DNA of 64,000 bases, from positions 719,448 through 783,447 of the forward strand of contig JASCOF010000003.1 of the NCBI GenBank assembly GCA_029960065.1, read 5' to 3'. The translations under genes and the position numbers were made by a program. Position 1 is the first letter of the stretch. Each line of letters starts with the position of its first letter. The notes below the pieces were generated by a model that made no database searches, was not told the DNA's origin, and worked only from the letters and a program-made list of their open reading frames with translations. Below, piece by piece: positions 1-9,786 of this stretch. Source of the DNA: Flavobacteriaceae bacterium PS02336 (GTDB lineage Bacteria; Bacteroidota; Bacteroidia; Flavobacteriales; Flavobacteriaceae).

Positions 1-2982
1 CGGAATTGTCATTCCTGCTTTTTCAACATACAAACGTCCGTTGATTTCCGGTTTTTTCAGGTTTCCGACAACAGCAGCATTTCCTGAAACCGAACCTCGC
101 ACATTCGATAAAACATCACCTCCAATGGTTCCTAGAGTAGCTAGATTAAATCCTTCGAGCTTCAAACTCATGTCCATGATTGTTTCTTTGTTTTCAATAG
201 CAAAATTTCCGCTTGCTCTAAACGATTCCGTAAAACCATTTTGTATGGATGAATTGACCGTAAATTTTCGGAAAGTTTCATCTCCTGAAATATCAAAATT
301 AAGCGTACCAAGTTCCGTCTTGTTCATTACAAGATGATCAATTTTTATGGAGGCCGTTGGCTGATAAACATTTTTATTCTGCTTATAATTAACGCTTCCA
401 TTCAAATTACCATTAAAAACAAATTTGGAATTTACAGGCGTAATCTTATTAATGTCAACATCTTCAAAATTCAACACGAGATCTTTATAATCTGTTCCTT
501 TGATTACTCCATTTAAATCAATCTTCTGATTCTCGTGAGATAAAATGATATTATTAATCGTAAAGTTTTTAAAATATTGGTCAAAAACAATTTGATTATC
601 GTCATCTGCTTTTTCGTTTAAATACCAGATATAGTCTTTAAACTTCATTTCAGATTTTTTAATTCCTACAATATTATTTTTGTTTTTATCAATGGTATGA
701 AACAAATCGAGATTAAAATAATCTTCTCCCTGATTTCCTCCTTTAAACTCAGAACGAACAAACAGCGTATCTTTTGCGGTAACGTTAATTAAATTAAAAT
801 CACGAATTTTATAATAAGGCGTCTTTATACTATCTAATTCAATATAAGCATTGTAAAGCCCATTTTTATTATCAATATTAATTCGGATATTATCGAAAGT
901 ATTTTTAGCCGCAGTAATTTTCTGCGATTTAAATCGGAATTTAAACTCTTGCAAGTCAGAGTCAATTTTACCTCTAACTGTTGTAGAAGAGTCGATGTTG
1001 ATTTCTGGATAAAGCATTTCTACCACTTTATCATACACTCGGAAATTGAATCTTAAAAACTGTCCTTTTCTAACTTTATACGGTTTGTAATTGGTATACA
1101 AGCTTCCAACAGAATTCATTACCAGTTTATCCAGCTGATCGAATCTAAATTTACCTACAATTTTTCCATCAACAACATCGTTTGAACTAATTGTAATGGT
1201 TCTTAATCGATCGGCATCAAAATTAGAACTTACGGTTACATCATCAAAAATATAGCTTGATTTTGGGTTTTGATATTCGGCATCTTTTATAAAAATATCA
1301 CCCTGAAGATTTTCGATAGAATTTCCAGTAACCTGAACCACCACATCTCCTTTAAAACGAGAAATAGAATCTGAAACAAATTTCAGTTTTCGCAAATCTG
1401 AATTTTCGACATTAATATGAAAATCATAACGGTTTTCTTTTTTACTCAAATCTAACAACCCATCAAAACTTAAGTTTAAGTTTGGATCGTTTACTGCAAT
1501 TTGTCCTTTATAATAAGGCAGTTTAAAATTTCCATTAACTACAATATTATTATAGGTGTAATTATTATAATTAAGTTTAGAAATATCTCCTTTTACAATT
1601 GTATTCAAATATTTTTCTGTAAAACCAACTCCATCAACATCAAGATTTACAGTTGTTCTTCCAATATCTTTTCGGTTTAAAACAGTTCCTAAATTAAAAT
1701 CGGTCAGAATAATATTTCCAGAATAAGAAGCTTTATCGATAAAATCCATATTATTCATATGAAGATCAACTTGACCATTTCCTATATCGGTTCCTATTTT
1801 AAAATCAGTTTCAAGAGCTGTTGTCGAAACCTTTGCTTTTCCAACAATATTAAACTTCCCTATTCTTTTCATTTCTATCGGAAGTTTTTTTCCTAAAACC
1901 CCCGGAAGCAGAATTACTAAATCATCGTAGCTCGAAAGCAGTTTATCAAACTTTCCGTCCATAGAGAACTTCTGGGTTTTACTTCCCAAAAGATTTCTAA
2001 AATTGATTGTTCCATTGATTTTTGAGCCATTTGTATCGCTCAATCTCAATTTAGAAAGCGTCAAATTATTCAGCGGACCGTCTAATTTTGTTTTTAATTT
2101 AAAATGCTGATTTTTTCCTAAACCATCATAAAAATGACGAATATCATTTGTTGCAATAGAAGAAGAATCTATCATTACATTAAACTTCACTTTATCAGTA
2201 AAATCAAGGAAATCCTCTGGTTTGTAATTCAAAATTGCTAAACCATAAATGGATGATCTTTTGGTTTTAATTGCAAGATTTTCCACTTTGATCTGTTTTT
2301 TGCTATAAGCAAATTTTCCAGCAAAATTGGAAACATACAAACCGCGGTGATCCATAAATGAAAAACGATGAATGATCGTATTAACATCGGGTCCGTACAA
2401 TTTAAAGTCGCTTATATAGGCGTTAAGTTTAGTAAAATCTAAAAATTTAGGAGTTGTTTTATTTTCATCAACAACAGAAAACCTGCCTTTTTCGATATAA
2501 GCATTCTTAGCCGTTAACAGAAAATGTTTCGTTGATTTTTTCTTTGGAGTATTCTCAACTTCAAAAGCTTTAATAAACTTATTGATATTATTTTCGTCTT
2601 CGCCTTTGTAGGTTTTTAGGTTAAAGATTAAACCTGTAAGACGTAAATCGCCAAAAATTAAATCTCCATCGAGCAATCTGCTGAAACTGGATATATCTGT
2701 GGTAATAATATCCGAATAAATTAAAGTCTTTTTATGATGATCTAAAATGGTTACTTTTTTCAATTTTACACCGCCAAAAATATTAATGGCTGTTTTCTCA
2801 ACACTGATATTAACCTTATAATCTTCGTTTAAAGAGTTAGTGACATAGTTCGCAATCTGAGTTTGAACTACAGGAAGTGAAAGTATGATAGCCAATGCTA
2901 ACAAAAGTAAAATCAACCCAATTAGGGTCCTAGATATTATTTTCTTTACTTTTTTGATAGCTTCTTTAATTTTAGTTTTCTT
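1..2982 (-). CDS. TamB-like translocation/assembly module protein, C-terminus off the left edge
   Basis: The minus strand stays open from 2982 to the window edge (994 codons, no stop). The predicted protein has a very basic start (KKTKIKEAIKKVKK), one hydrophobic anchor helix, then a long series of short beta-strand segments with no obvious catalytic motif. This is the pattern of AsmA/TamB family proteins, which bridge the inner and outer membranes and act in outer membrane biogenesis or lipid transport. The characteristic C-terminal DUF490 part would lie beyond the window. The start is odd. An in-frame TAA lies just upstream (2985-2983) and no ATG exists before the anchor. An ATG at 2992 is one base out of frame and would read into a stop after six codons; removing one A from the run at 2984-2981 would give MNLKKTKIKEAIKK. 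Alternative starts are ATT at 2970 or TTG at 2916, the latter inside the anchor helix. The family call is from overall architecture, not a domain match. Confidence 0.75.
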
Positions 2983-3032
2983 TTAAATTCATTAGAACAG
3001 ACAAAGATCGGCTGTTTTTGATAAAAATTCTT

Positions 3033-3040
3033 TAATTTTG
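3033..3040 (+). promoter_or_regulatory. Candidate -7 box (TAATTTTG) for tsaD
   Basis: This is a perfect match to the Bacteroidota -7 consensus TAnnTTTG, about 70 nt before the tsaD ATG. No clear TTG -33 element sits at the usual spacing, so support is from one half only. Confidence 0.35.
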
Positions 3041-3110
3041 GGGCACTGCTTAAATCAAAGAAATTATATCCTTTGATTTGTCAAATATAATTCAAAATTT
3101 GTGCCTTTAT

Positions 3111-4133
3111 ATGCAAAATCCAGAGGTTTTTATTCTAGCCATCGAAAGTTCATGCGATGATACTGCTGCCGCGGTTTTACATAACGACAAAGTATTGTCA
3201 AATGTTGTAGCCAATCAATTAATTCATAATCAATACGGAGGTGTTGTTCCTGAATTGGCTTCGCGAGCGCATCAGCAGAATATCGTACCCGTTATAGATG
3301 CTGCACTTCGTAAAGCAAATGTACAAAAAGAACAGTTAAGCGCAATCGCATTTACACAAGGACCTGGCTTAATGGGTTCTTTATTAGTCGGAACATCGTT
3401 CAGTAAATCTTTATCGTTAGCATTAAAAGTTCCGTTAATTGCTGTAAATCACATGCATGCTCATATTTTAGCCCATTTTATTGATGAAGAAGGCTATGAT
3501 AAACCAGAATTTCCATTTTTAGCCTTAACAATCAGCGGGGGACATACTCAGATTGTAAAAGTGAACAGCTTTTTTGATATGGAAATCATTGGCGAAACTA
3601 CTGATGATGCTGTAGGTGAAGCATTTGACAAAAGTGCCAAAATACTTGGACTTCCTTATCCAGGCGGTCCGTTGATTGATAAATATGCCAAAGAAGGAAA
3701 TCCGAAAGCATTCGCCTTTACAAAACCAAAAGTACCAGGATTAGATTTTAGTTTTTCGGGATTAAAAACAGCTATTTTATATTTCATTCAAAAAAACAAA
3801 CAAGCAAATCCAAATTTCATTGAGGAAAACCTTAATGATATCTGCGCTTCTATCCAGCATACGATTATCGAAATCTTAATGGATAAAATAAAACTCGCAG
3901 TAAAAGAAACTGGAATCACACAAATTGCAATTGGCGGCGGCGTCTCTGCAAATTCAGGAATCAGAAATACTTTGAAAGAAACCGAAAGCAAATACGGCTG
4001 GAAAACTTTTATTCCAAAATTCGAATATACAACAGATAATGCAGCAATGATTGGAATTGTGGGCTATCAAAAATACTTATCAAATCGTTTTGAAACTGCT
4101 GCTGTAGTTTCTAAAGCCCGAATTCAATTTTAA
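3111..4133 (+). CDS. tsaD: tRNA N6-threonylcarbamoyladenosine transferase TsaD
   Basis: TsaD transfers the threonylcarbamoyl group from TC-AMP to A37 of ANN-reading tRNAs, working with TsaB and TsaE in the cytoplasm. The 340-residue product has the ASKHA-type N-terminus (ILAIESSCDDT), the metal-binding pair in NHMHAH (about H114 and H118), the SGGHTQ loop, DDAVGEAFDK, and a GGGVSAN motif near the C-terminus, all standard for the family and at normal length. I chose ATG 3111 rather than the upstream in-frame TTG at 3078 because homologues begin a few residues before ILAIESS. The gene is followed after 3 nt by rsmE, so the two are probably co-transcribed. The tamB-like gene is divergent. Confidence 0.97.
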   Translation: MQNPEVFILAIESSCDDTAAAVLHNDKVLSNVVANQLIHNQYGGVVPELASRAHQQNIVPVIDAALRKANVQKEQLSAIAFTQGPGLMGSLLVGTSFSKSLSLALKVPLIAVNHMHAHILAHFIDEEGYDKPEFPFLALTISGGHTQIVKVNSFFDMEIIGETTDDAVGEAFDKSAKILGLPYPGGPLIDKYAKEGNPKAFAFTKPKVPGLDFSFSGLKTAILYFIQKNKQANPNFIEENLNDICASIQHTIIEILMDKIKLAVKETGITQIAIGGGVSANSGIRNTLKETESKYGWKTFIPKFEYTTDNAAMIGIVGYQKYLSNRFETAAVVSKARIQF

Positions 4134-4136
4134 ATC

Positions 4137-4841
4137 ATGCAGTTATTTTTTAATCCGAACATAAACGAAACAACCGAAAGTTTTTCTTTTGATAAAGAAG
4201 AAAGTCGTCATATTATCAAAGTTCTTCGCAAAAAAGATTCTGATATTCTACAGGTAACCAATGGTTTTGGTTTATTATTTGAAACCCAGATTACATTAGC
4301 TTCAGATAGTAAATGCACAGTTGAAGTGCTCTCTATAACTAATGCTGAAAAACCAAAATTCCATCTTCATCTGGCCGTTGCGCCAACCAAAATGAATGAT
4401 CGATTTGAGTGGTTTCTGGAAAAAGCAACCGAAATTGGAATTCAAGAAATAACCCCGATCTTTTGTGATCGTTCTGAAAGAAAAGTAATTAATCGAGATC
4501 GATTTGAAAAAATTATTCTTTCGGCAATGAAACAATGCAATGAAACTTTTCTTCCAAAGTTAAATGAAGCTGTTTCGTTTAAAGAATTCATTAAGCAAAA
4601 CCAAAACGGTTTACAATTAATTGCGCACTGCGAAGAAACGGACAAAAAATCGCTGAAAGAAGTTTTAAAACCAAACGAAGATGTCACTATTTTAATCGGA
4701 CCAGAAGGTGATTTTTCTGAGAAAGAGATTGCATTGGCTTTAGAAAATAATTACAAACCTGTAATGTTAGGAAATACGCGTTTAAGAACTGAGACGGCAG
4801 CAGTTGTGGCGTGTCATAGTGTTGTTTTTTTTAATGAATAA
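4137..4841 (+). CDS. rsmE: 16S rRNA (uracil(1498)-N3)-methyltransferase RsmE
   Basis: RsmE methylates N3 of U1498 in 16S rRNA using SAM. The 234-residue protein has the N-terminal PUA-like half (residues about 1-70, with HIIKVLRKK) and a C-terminal SPOUT knot domain with WFLEKATEIG, a KQCNE-type segment, LIGPEGDFSEKE and LGNTRLRTETAA, which are the SAM-binding knot signatures of RsmE. It starts 3 nt after tsaD, suggesting one transcript. A strong palindrome follows its stop. Confidence 0.95.
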   Translation: MQLFFNPNINETTESFSFDKEESRHIIKVLRKKDSDILQVTNGFGLLFETQITLASDSKCTVEVLSITNAEKPKFHLHLAVAPTKMNDRFEWFLEKATEIGIQEITPIFCDRSERKVINRDRFEKIILSAMKQCNETFLPKLNEAVSFKEFIKQNQNGLQLIAHCEETDKKSLKEVLKPNEDVTILIGPEGDFSEKEIALALENNYKPVMLGNTRLRTETAAVVACHSVVFFNE

Positions 4842-4857
4842 ACTAAACCGATTACAA

Positions 4858-4888
4858 GCTTTGTCAAAGTTTTAAACTTTGACAAAGC
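4858..4888. repeat. 31-bp near-perfect palindrome between rsmE and the DUF4159 gene
   Basis: Two 15-base arms (GCTTTGTCAAAGTTT and its reverse complement) are separated by a single T. There is no T tract after either arm, so it is not a standard intrinsic terminator. It resembles a dispersed intergenic palindrome or a protein-binding site. Confidence 0.7.
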
Positions 4889-4906
4889 CAACTTAGATCT
4901 AAAAGA

Positions 4907-5545
4907 ATGAAAAAAATATTTTACTTATTATTCCTTTTTTCAATCACTTCATTTTCACAAGAAATTGCACTGCTTAAATACAGCGGAGGCGGTGATTGGT
5001 ATGCGAATCCTACTTCTCTGCCGAATCTTATCAGTTTTTGTAATTCGAATATTTCTACCCGAATCAAGAATAAACCTTCTACGGTTGAGCCAAGTAATCC
5101 AGATTTACTTTCGTATCCTTTTGTGCACATGACAGGACACGGAAATGTTGTTTTTAGTGATGCTGACGTAACCAATCTTAGAAATTATTTGACGGCCGGC
5201 GGTTTTCTTCATATTGATGATAATTACGGAATGGATCAGTTTATTCGAAAAGAAATCAAAAAAATATTTCCTAATAATAATTTAGTTGAAATTCCGGCAA
5301 ATCATCCTATTTTTCAAAAACCATTTCCTTTCCCAAATGGATTACCAAAAATTCATGAGCACGACGGAACACGTCCTCAGGCTTTTGGAATTTTTATTGA
5401 TAATAAATTGGTGCTGCTTTACACTTATGAATGTGATTTGGGCGATGGATGGGAAGATGCCGAAGTACATAATGATCCTGTAAATGTTCGAGATAAAGCA
5501 CTGAAAATGGGTGCTAATATCATCAATTATATATTTACTAATTAG
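4907..5545 (+). CDS. DUF4159 domain-containing exported protein
   Basis: This 212-residue protein has an N-terminal signal peptide (KKIFYLLFLFSITSFSQ) and a DUF4159 domain filling the rest. Recognisable features are LLKYSGGGDWYANPT, the MTGHGNV segment, AGGFLHIDDNYGMD, and the late ECDLGDGWED stretch. The fold resembles a class I glutamine-amidotransferase-like/ThuA-type sandwich, but the function is not established. It lies between two RNA methyltransferase genes on the same strand, and its separation by a palindrome and repeats leaves operon membership unclear. Confidence 0.85.
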   Translation: MKKIFYLLFLFSITSFSQEIALLKYSGGGDWYANPTSLPNLISFCNSNISTRIKNKPSTVEPSNPDLLSYPFVHMTGHGNVVFSDADVTNLRNYLTAGGFLHIDDNYGMDQFIRKEIKKIFPNNNLVEIPANHPIFQKPFPFPNGLPKIHEHDGTRPQAFGIFIDNKLVLLYTYECDLGDGWEDAEVHNDPVNVRDKALKMGANIINYIFTN

Positions 5546-5652
5546 TGATTAGTAACTAGTAATTCATGAAATTAAAAAAGAAAAATTATTTAGATTCTGA
5601 CTCACCACTATTTACTAATTACTTTTCACTAATTACTTTTCACTAAAAAAAA
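5546..5652. repeat. AT-rich intergenic region with 14-bp direct repeats and inverted copies
   Basis: The unit actaattacttttc occurs twice in tandem at 5614-5641 with a third partial copy to 5646. A partly complementary stretch (ttagtgattagtaactag) lies just after the preceding stop codon, so the region could fold into a long imperfect hairpin. Confidence 0.6.
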
Positions 5653-6150
5653 ATGCAGCTGACCCACGAAGAAAATCAATTTGAAAGAAAAACTTTTCCA
5701 ATCACTTTAGTTTGTGATCATATTTACTTTCAGCAGAATATTGGTTCTTTATTTCGAATTTCGGAAGCTTTTGGAGTAGAAAATATTATTTTTTATGGAA
5801 AAGACATTCCGCTTACGCCTAGAAAAATCAACAAAACTTCGCGAAGCACACATCTTCATGTAGCTCATTCTGTAATTGAAGATTACACTGCTCTTCATTC
5901 TTTTTTAATTGAAAGTAATTTTGAAATTATTGCCTTAGAAATCGCTTCTAACAGCAAACCTCTGAAAGAAGTTGTTATTCCAGAAAACAAAAAAATAGCT
6001 CTTTTAATTGGAAGCGAAATAAATGGAATTTCAAACGAACTACTAGAAATTTCACATCAAATTGTCCATATTAATATGTTTGGCAAAAACAGCAGTATGA
6101 ATGTTGTGCAGGCAGCAAGCATAGCACTTTACGAGCTTACTTCTCTTTAA
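5653..6150 (+). CDS. TrmH/SpoU-family RNA 2'-O-methyltransferase
   Basis: This 165-residue protein consists only of the SPOUT methyltransferase core. The family motifs are present: motif 1 in DHIYFQQNIGSLFRISEAFG (asparagine and arginine of the SpoU signature), motif 2 in ALLIGSEINGIS, and motif 3 in NSSMNVVQAASIALYEL. It therefore probably methylates a ribose 2'-OH of tRNA or rRNA; the target cannot be told from sequence. The length fits TrmL-like minimal enzymes, but TrmL identity is not shown. Confidence 0.9.
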   Translation: MQLTHEENQFERKTFPITLVCDHIYFQQNIGSLFRISEAFGVENIIFYGKDIPLTPRKINKTSRSTHLHVAHSVIEDYTALHSFLIESNFEIIALEIASNSKPLKEVVIPENKKIALLIGSEINGISNELLEISHQIVHINMFGKNSSMNVVQAASIALYELTSL

Positions 6151-6443
6151 AGATTAAAATCTCACAAATTCATTTAGAGCATTATTCTGAATTTCAATAA
6201 TTTGACTTTTAAATAATCGTTAAACGGATAAAAAATCACGACGAAATACATTAAAAAAAATAAAAATTAAGTAAAATCTTATTAAAATTTTTTATTTAAT
6301 TTTTGTAAGAAGCCCTATTTGTAAGGGATTGGAAAAATTCTCACAAAATAAGCATTCTAAAATTTTTCTGTAATTTAATTTTGTTATAAAATTGCGTCAA
6401 TGTTTAACTAATCAACGTTTTTATAACAAAAAACCAAATTATT
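6151..6443. other. Intergenic region upstream of the M43 protease gene
   Basis: This is AT-rich sequence with no ORF of note. It contains a candidate promoter at 6376-6383 and a small imperfect inverted repeat (CCCTATTTGTAAGGG) around 6313-6327. Confidence 0.5.
6376..6383 (+). promoter_or_regulatory. Candidate -7 box (TAATTTTG) for the M43 protease
   Basis: A perfect TAnnTTTG match about 60 nt before the ATG at 6444. No convincing -33 TTG is seen. Confidence 0.4.
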
Positions 6444-7403
6444 ATGAAAAAAGTTATTATTACCACATTTGCAGCATTACTGCTTTTTGCTTGTCAAAAT
6501 GAACAATCTGAATCAAACATTGCAGATGCAACTATTGCTTCTCGAAGAGGCTGTGCAACTCAGGAAGTTTTAGAAGCACAATTAAAAGCCGACCCAACAT
6601 TGGCTATCAGAATGAATGAAATTGAAACTTTTACAGCAAAACATGCTGGTTCAAGTTTTACAGGCCGTTTAGTAAATGGCAAAATCGAAATTCCAGTTGT
6701 GGTTAACGTTTTATACAGAACGGCTGCACAAAACATTTCAGACGCTCAAATTCAATCACAGATTGATGTGCTTAATAAAGATTTCAATGCACTAAACTCT
6801 GATTATAACAATGTACCAGCATTATTTTCAGGAGTTAAAGCGAATGTAGGCATTACATTTAAACTGGATCAAATCATTAGAAAATCGACTACCAAAACTT
6901 CTTGGGGAACTAATGACGCGATGAAGAAAACGGCTCAAGGAGGAATTGCTCCTACTTCTCCAACTACAAAACTAAACCTTTGGTCATGCAACATCGGCGG
7001 CGGTATATTGGGTTATGCTCAATTTCCTGGCGGTCCTTCATCTACAGATGGTGTTGTTATCGATTCTCGCTATTTTGGGTTATCTGGTTCTGCAAATGCT
7101 CCATTTAATTTAGGAAGAACTGGTACTCACGAAGTAGGGCACTGGATGAATTTACGTCACATCTGGGGAGATGCAACCTGCGGAAGCGATCTTGTTGCGG
7201 ATACTCCGACACACAATGAAGAAAATTATGGAGTACCTGCTTATCCTCATTACAGTACTTGTTCTGGAACACCTGTGGAAATGACAATGAATTATATGGA
7301 CTATGTTGACGATCAAGCAATGTACATGTTCTCGAACGGTCAAAAAAGCAGAATTGCAGCAATATTTACCTCTGGAGGCGCAAGAGCAGCATTTGCACAA
7401 TAA
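6444..7403 (+). CDS. Secreted M43-family zinc metalloprotease (pappalysin/cytophagalysin type), lipoprotein
   Basis: The 319-residue product starts with a lipoprotein signal (LLLFACQNE, cysteine about residue 17), predicting anchoring to a membrane after export. The catalytic zinc site HEVGHWMNLRH matches HExxHxxGxxH of metzincins except that the usual glycine is replaced by asparagine-leucine. A conserved downstream MNYMDY supplies the Met-turn. Cysteine-rich segments (CGSDLVADTPTH, YSTCSGTP) are typical of M43B peptidases. A hydrolytic role on extracellular proteins is expected. It is a single-gene unit with its own candidate promoter and a strong terminator. No T9SS sorting domain is present at the C-terminus. 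Confidence 0.93.
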   Translation: MKKVIITTFAALLLFACQNEQSESNIADATIASRRGCATQEVLEAQLKADPTLAIRMNEIETFTAKHAGSSFTGRLVNGKIEIPVVVNVLYRTAAQNISDAQIQSQIDVLNKDFNALNSDYNNVPALFSGVKANVGITFKLDQIIRKSTTKTSWGTNDAMKKTAQGGIAPTSPTTKLNLWSCNIGGGILGYAQFPGGPSSTDGVVIDSRYFGLSGSANAPFNLGRTGTHEVGHWMNLRHIWGDATCGSDLVADTPTHNEENYGVPAYPHYSTCSGTPVEMTMNYMDYVDDQAMYMFSNGQKSRIAAIFTSGGARAAFAQ

Positions 7404-7426
7404 TTGTTGAAAAAAAATACCAATTA

Positions 7427-7457
7427 AAGCGAGATTTAATACATCTCGCTTTTTTTT
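7427..7457 (+). terminator. Rho-independent terminator after the M43 protease gene
   Basis: Perfect 9-bp arms AAGCGAGAT/ATCTCGCTT are followed by a run of T residues. Confidence 0.9.
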
Positions 7458-7509
7458 ATTCTCAAATTTTAAAATGCTTTTTCCTATATTTATAGTCTAA
7501 ATTTTAAGC

Positions 7510-8601
7510 ATGATCACCTCAAAAACCATTTCGAACGGAATTTTAAGAGCTTTAGCTACAATCCTAATAATTGGCATCGTTTTATACTTTTTATATGAAA
7601 TCCAGACCGTAATTGTCTATTTATGTATTTCTTTATTATTGTGTTTAATTGCAAATCCGATGGTTTTGTTTTTAAAGAACAAATTAAAGTTCAGCAATTC
7701 TCTTGCTGCCACAACGACAATTATATTTTTTATATTTCTAATTGTGGGATTTATTTTACTGTTTGTCCCGTTAATTATTTCCCAGGCAAATAATCTCGCA
7801 TTGCTGGACACTGCACATCTTCAGACTAAATTTATGGAGACCGAAAGGCAACTTGAAGAATACTTTAACATTCAGCATATCGATTTAAATAAAGTAATTA
7901 AAGATTCGAAACTTACCTCTGTTTTGGATTTTAGTTATTTTACAGGATTTATCAATTCGATTATCAATTTTATGGCCGATATGGGAATGGGATTGGTATC
8001 GGTATTTTTTATCACTTTCTTTTTTATAAAAGATCAGGATACTTTTAAAGATCAGGCAAGAAGAATACTTCCAGATTCAAATGAAGACAAAATCTTAAAT
8101 TCGATCACAAAAATAAACCATCTTTTAACACGCTATTTTATTGGTTTGTTATTACAGTTAATTGTAGTTTTTATTCTTTATCTGATTGTATTATTAATTT
8201 TTGGAAATAAAAATGCTTTTGTAATTGCCTTTTTATGCGCGATTCTAAATATAATTCCATATTTGGGACCAATTATCGGCACTACTTTGGCTGGAATTTT
8301 AACCATGATTAGTATGATCGGGCAAGATTTTCAATCGGAAATTCTGCCAAAAACTATTTATGTAATTATAGGCTTTTTAATTGTTCAGGCAATTGACAAT
8401 AATGTAAGCCAGCCAATAATTTCATCAAAAAGTGTAAATTCGCATCCGTTAGAAATATTCTTGATTATCTTAATCAGCGGTATTACGTTTGGAATTGTCG
8501 GAATGATCATTGCCGTTCCTGCTTTTACTATGATTAAAGTAATTTTAAAAGAATTTTTTCCTGACAATAAAATTGTCTCCGTATTAACCGAAAGAATTTA
8601 G
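7510..8601 (+). CDS. AI-2E family transporter / PerM-like permease
   Basis: The 363-residue protein has seven to eight hydrophobic segments: a pair at residues about 12-50, one near 70-90, and a cluster from 150 to the C-terminus. The signatures include ISLLLCLIANP early, the VSVFFITFFFIKD segment, and the family hallmark LNIIPYLGPIIG. This is the AI-2E exporter/PerM/YdiK family, with roles ranging from autoinducer export to Na+/H+ antiport; the substrate is not predictable. It is followed after only 2 nt by the methyltransferase gene, so translational coupling is likely. Confidence 0.92.
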   Translation: MITSKTISNGILRALATILIIGIVLYFLYEIQTVIVYLCISLLLCLIANPMVLFLKNKLKFSNSLAATTTIIFFIFLIVGFILLFVPLIISQANNLALLDTAHLQTKFMETERQLEEYFNIQHIDLNKVIKDSKLTSVLDFSYFTGFINSIINFMADMGMGLVSVFFITFFFIKDQDTFKDQARRILPDSNEDKILNSITKINHLLTRYFIGLLLQLIVVFILYLIVLLIFGNKNAFVIAFLCAILNIIPYLGPIIGTTLAGILTMISMIGQDFQSEILPKTIYVIIGFLIVQAIDNNVSQPIISSKSVNSHPLEIFLIILISGITFGIVGMIIAVPAFTMIKVILKEFFPDNKIVSVLTERI

Positions 8602-8603
8602 CT

Positions 8604-9782
8604 TTGAACAATCCTATTTTGCATCCAGATATTCAAGAATTTATAATTCGAAATACTGGTGCAGATTTAACGAAATTAGCGCTCCAGAAAAATCCTTTTC
8701 CAGAAATGGACTGGATTTTAGTTTTAAATCAGATTGAAGCAAGAACTAAAGCAAAAGATAAACTTCCGACTTGGTTTTCGGCACAAAACATTATTTATCC
8801 CAGTAAAATATCAGTAGAACAAACTTCTTCGGAAAAAACAGCGGCTTATAAAGCAGACTTAATTTCTGGCAAAACAATAATTGATCTTACGGGAGGTTTT
8901 GGTGTTGATGATTATTATTTTTCAAAGCAATTTGATGCTGTAACACACTGCGAAATAAATGAAGATCTTTCTGCAATTGTAAAACATAATTTTGAACAAT
9001 TAGGAGTTAAAAATTGTACTTTTTATGGTGGAGATTCTTTCGATTTATTAGAGAAATCAAATCAGAAATACGATTGGATTTATATTGATCCTTCTAGAAG
9101 AAATGATGCTAAAGGCAAGGTTTTTATGCTAAAAGACTGTCTGCCGAATGTTCCTGAATTATTGGAGTTTTATTTCGAAAAAGCAGACGCTATTTTAATT
9201 AAAACTGCTCCTTTATTGGATATTTCTGCCGGTTTATCCGAACTAAAAAATGTAAAAACCATTCACGTTATTGCTCTTGAAAATGAAGTAAAAGAACTTC
9301 TTTTTGAAATTCATAAAAACTATTCGGGCGAAATAAGAGTAAAAACAGCAAATATTAAAAAAGAAAGAATTGAAACGTTTGAATTTGCCTTAGGCGAAGA
9401 ATCTTTTCCTATTTATGATTTACCGCAGCATTATTTATACGAACCGAATTCGGCAATCATGAAGTCGGGAGGATTTGATGAGATCAGCAGTACGTTTCAA
9501 ATTAATAAATTGCATAAACATTCCCATTTGTATACTTCAGAAAATGTAATTGATTTTCCTGGTAGAAAGTTTGAGATTCAAAAAGTCATTTCGTACAATA
9601 AAAATGAAATGAAAAATGAACTTGCCAATCAACAGGCAAATATTACAACTCGTAATTTTCCGGAAACGGTAGAAAACATTCGAAAAAAATGGAAAATAAA
9701 AAATGGAGGAAATTTGTATTGTTTTTTTACAACCGATGTAAAAGATAACAAAATAGTTTTAATTTGCACCAAAATAATCTAA
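8604..9782 (+). CDS. Class I SAM-dependent methyltransferase with THUMP-like C-terminal domain
   Basis: The 392-residue protein has a Rossmann methyltransferase core. Motif I is IDLTGGFGVDDYYFS (about residues 92-106), an acidic ribose-binding position occurs in HCEINEDL, and a DPSRRN motif IV follows IYID. The C-terminal region (about 260-392) matches the THUMP-like domain found in this Bacteroidota family. RNA is the likely substrate by analogy, but no target is known. The start is TTG at 8604, 2 nt after the permease stop; homologues begin at a similar NNPILHPD segment. It shares an operon with the permease and probably with the small exported protein 4 nt downstream. Confidence 0.88.
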   Translation: MNNPILHPDIQEFIIRNTGADLTKLALQKNPFPEMDWILVLNQIEARTKAKDKLPTWFSAQNIIYPSKISVEQTSSEKTAAYKADLISGKTIIDLTGGFGVDDYYFSKQFDAVTHCEINEDLSAIVKHNFEQLGVKNCTFYGGDSFDLLEKSNQKYDWIYIDPSRRNDAKGKVFMLKDCLPNVPELLEFYFEKADAILIKTAPLLDISAGLSELKNVKTIHVIALENEVKELLFEIHKNYSGEIRVKTANIKKERIETFEFALGEESFPIYDLPQHYLYEPNSAIMKSGGFDEISSTFQINKLHKHSHLYTSENVIDFPGRKFEIQKVISYNKNEMKNELANQQANITTRNFPETVENIRKKWKIKNGGNLYCFFTTDVKDNKIVLICTKII

Positions 9783-9786
9783 ACAA

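Noticed and set aside
41..516. Two small plus-strand ORFs at the left edge
   Set aside because: They are antisense to the long open frame of the TamB-like gene and have no homology I recognise.
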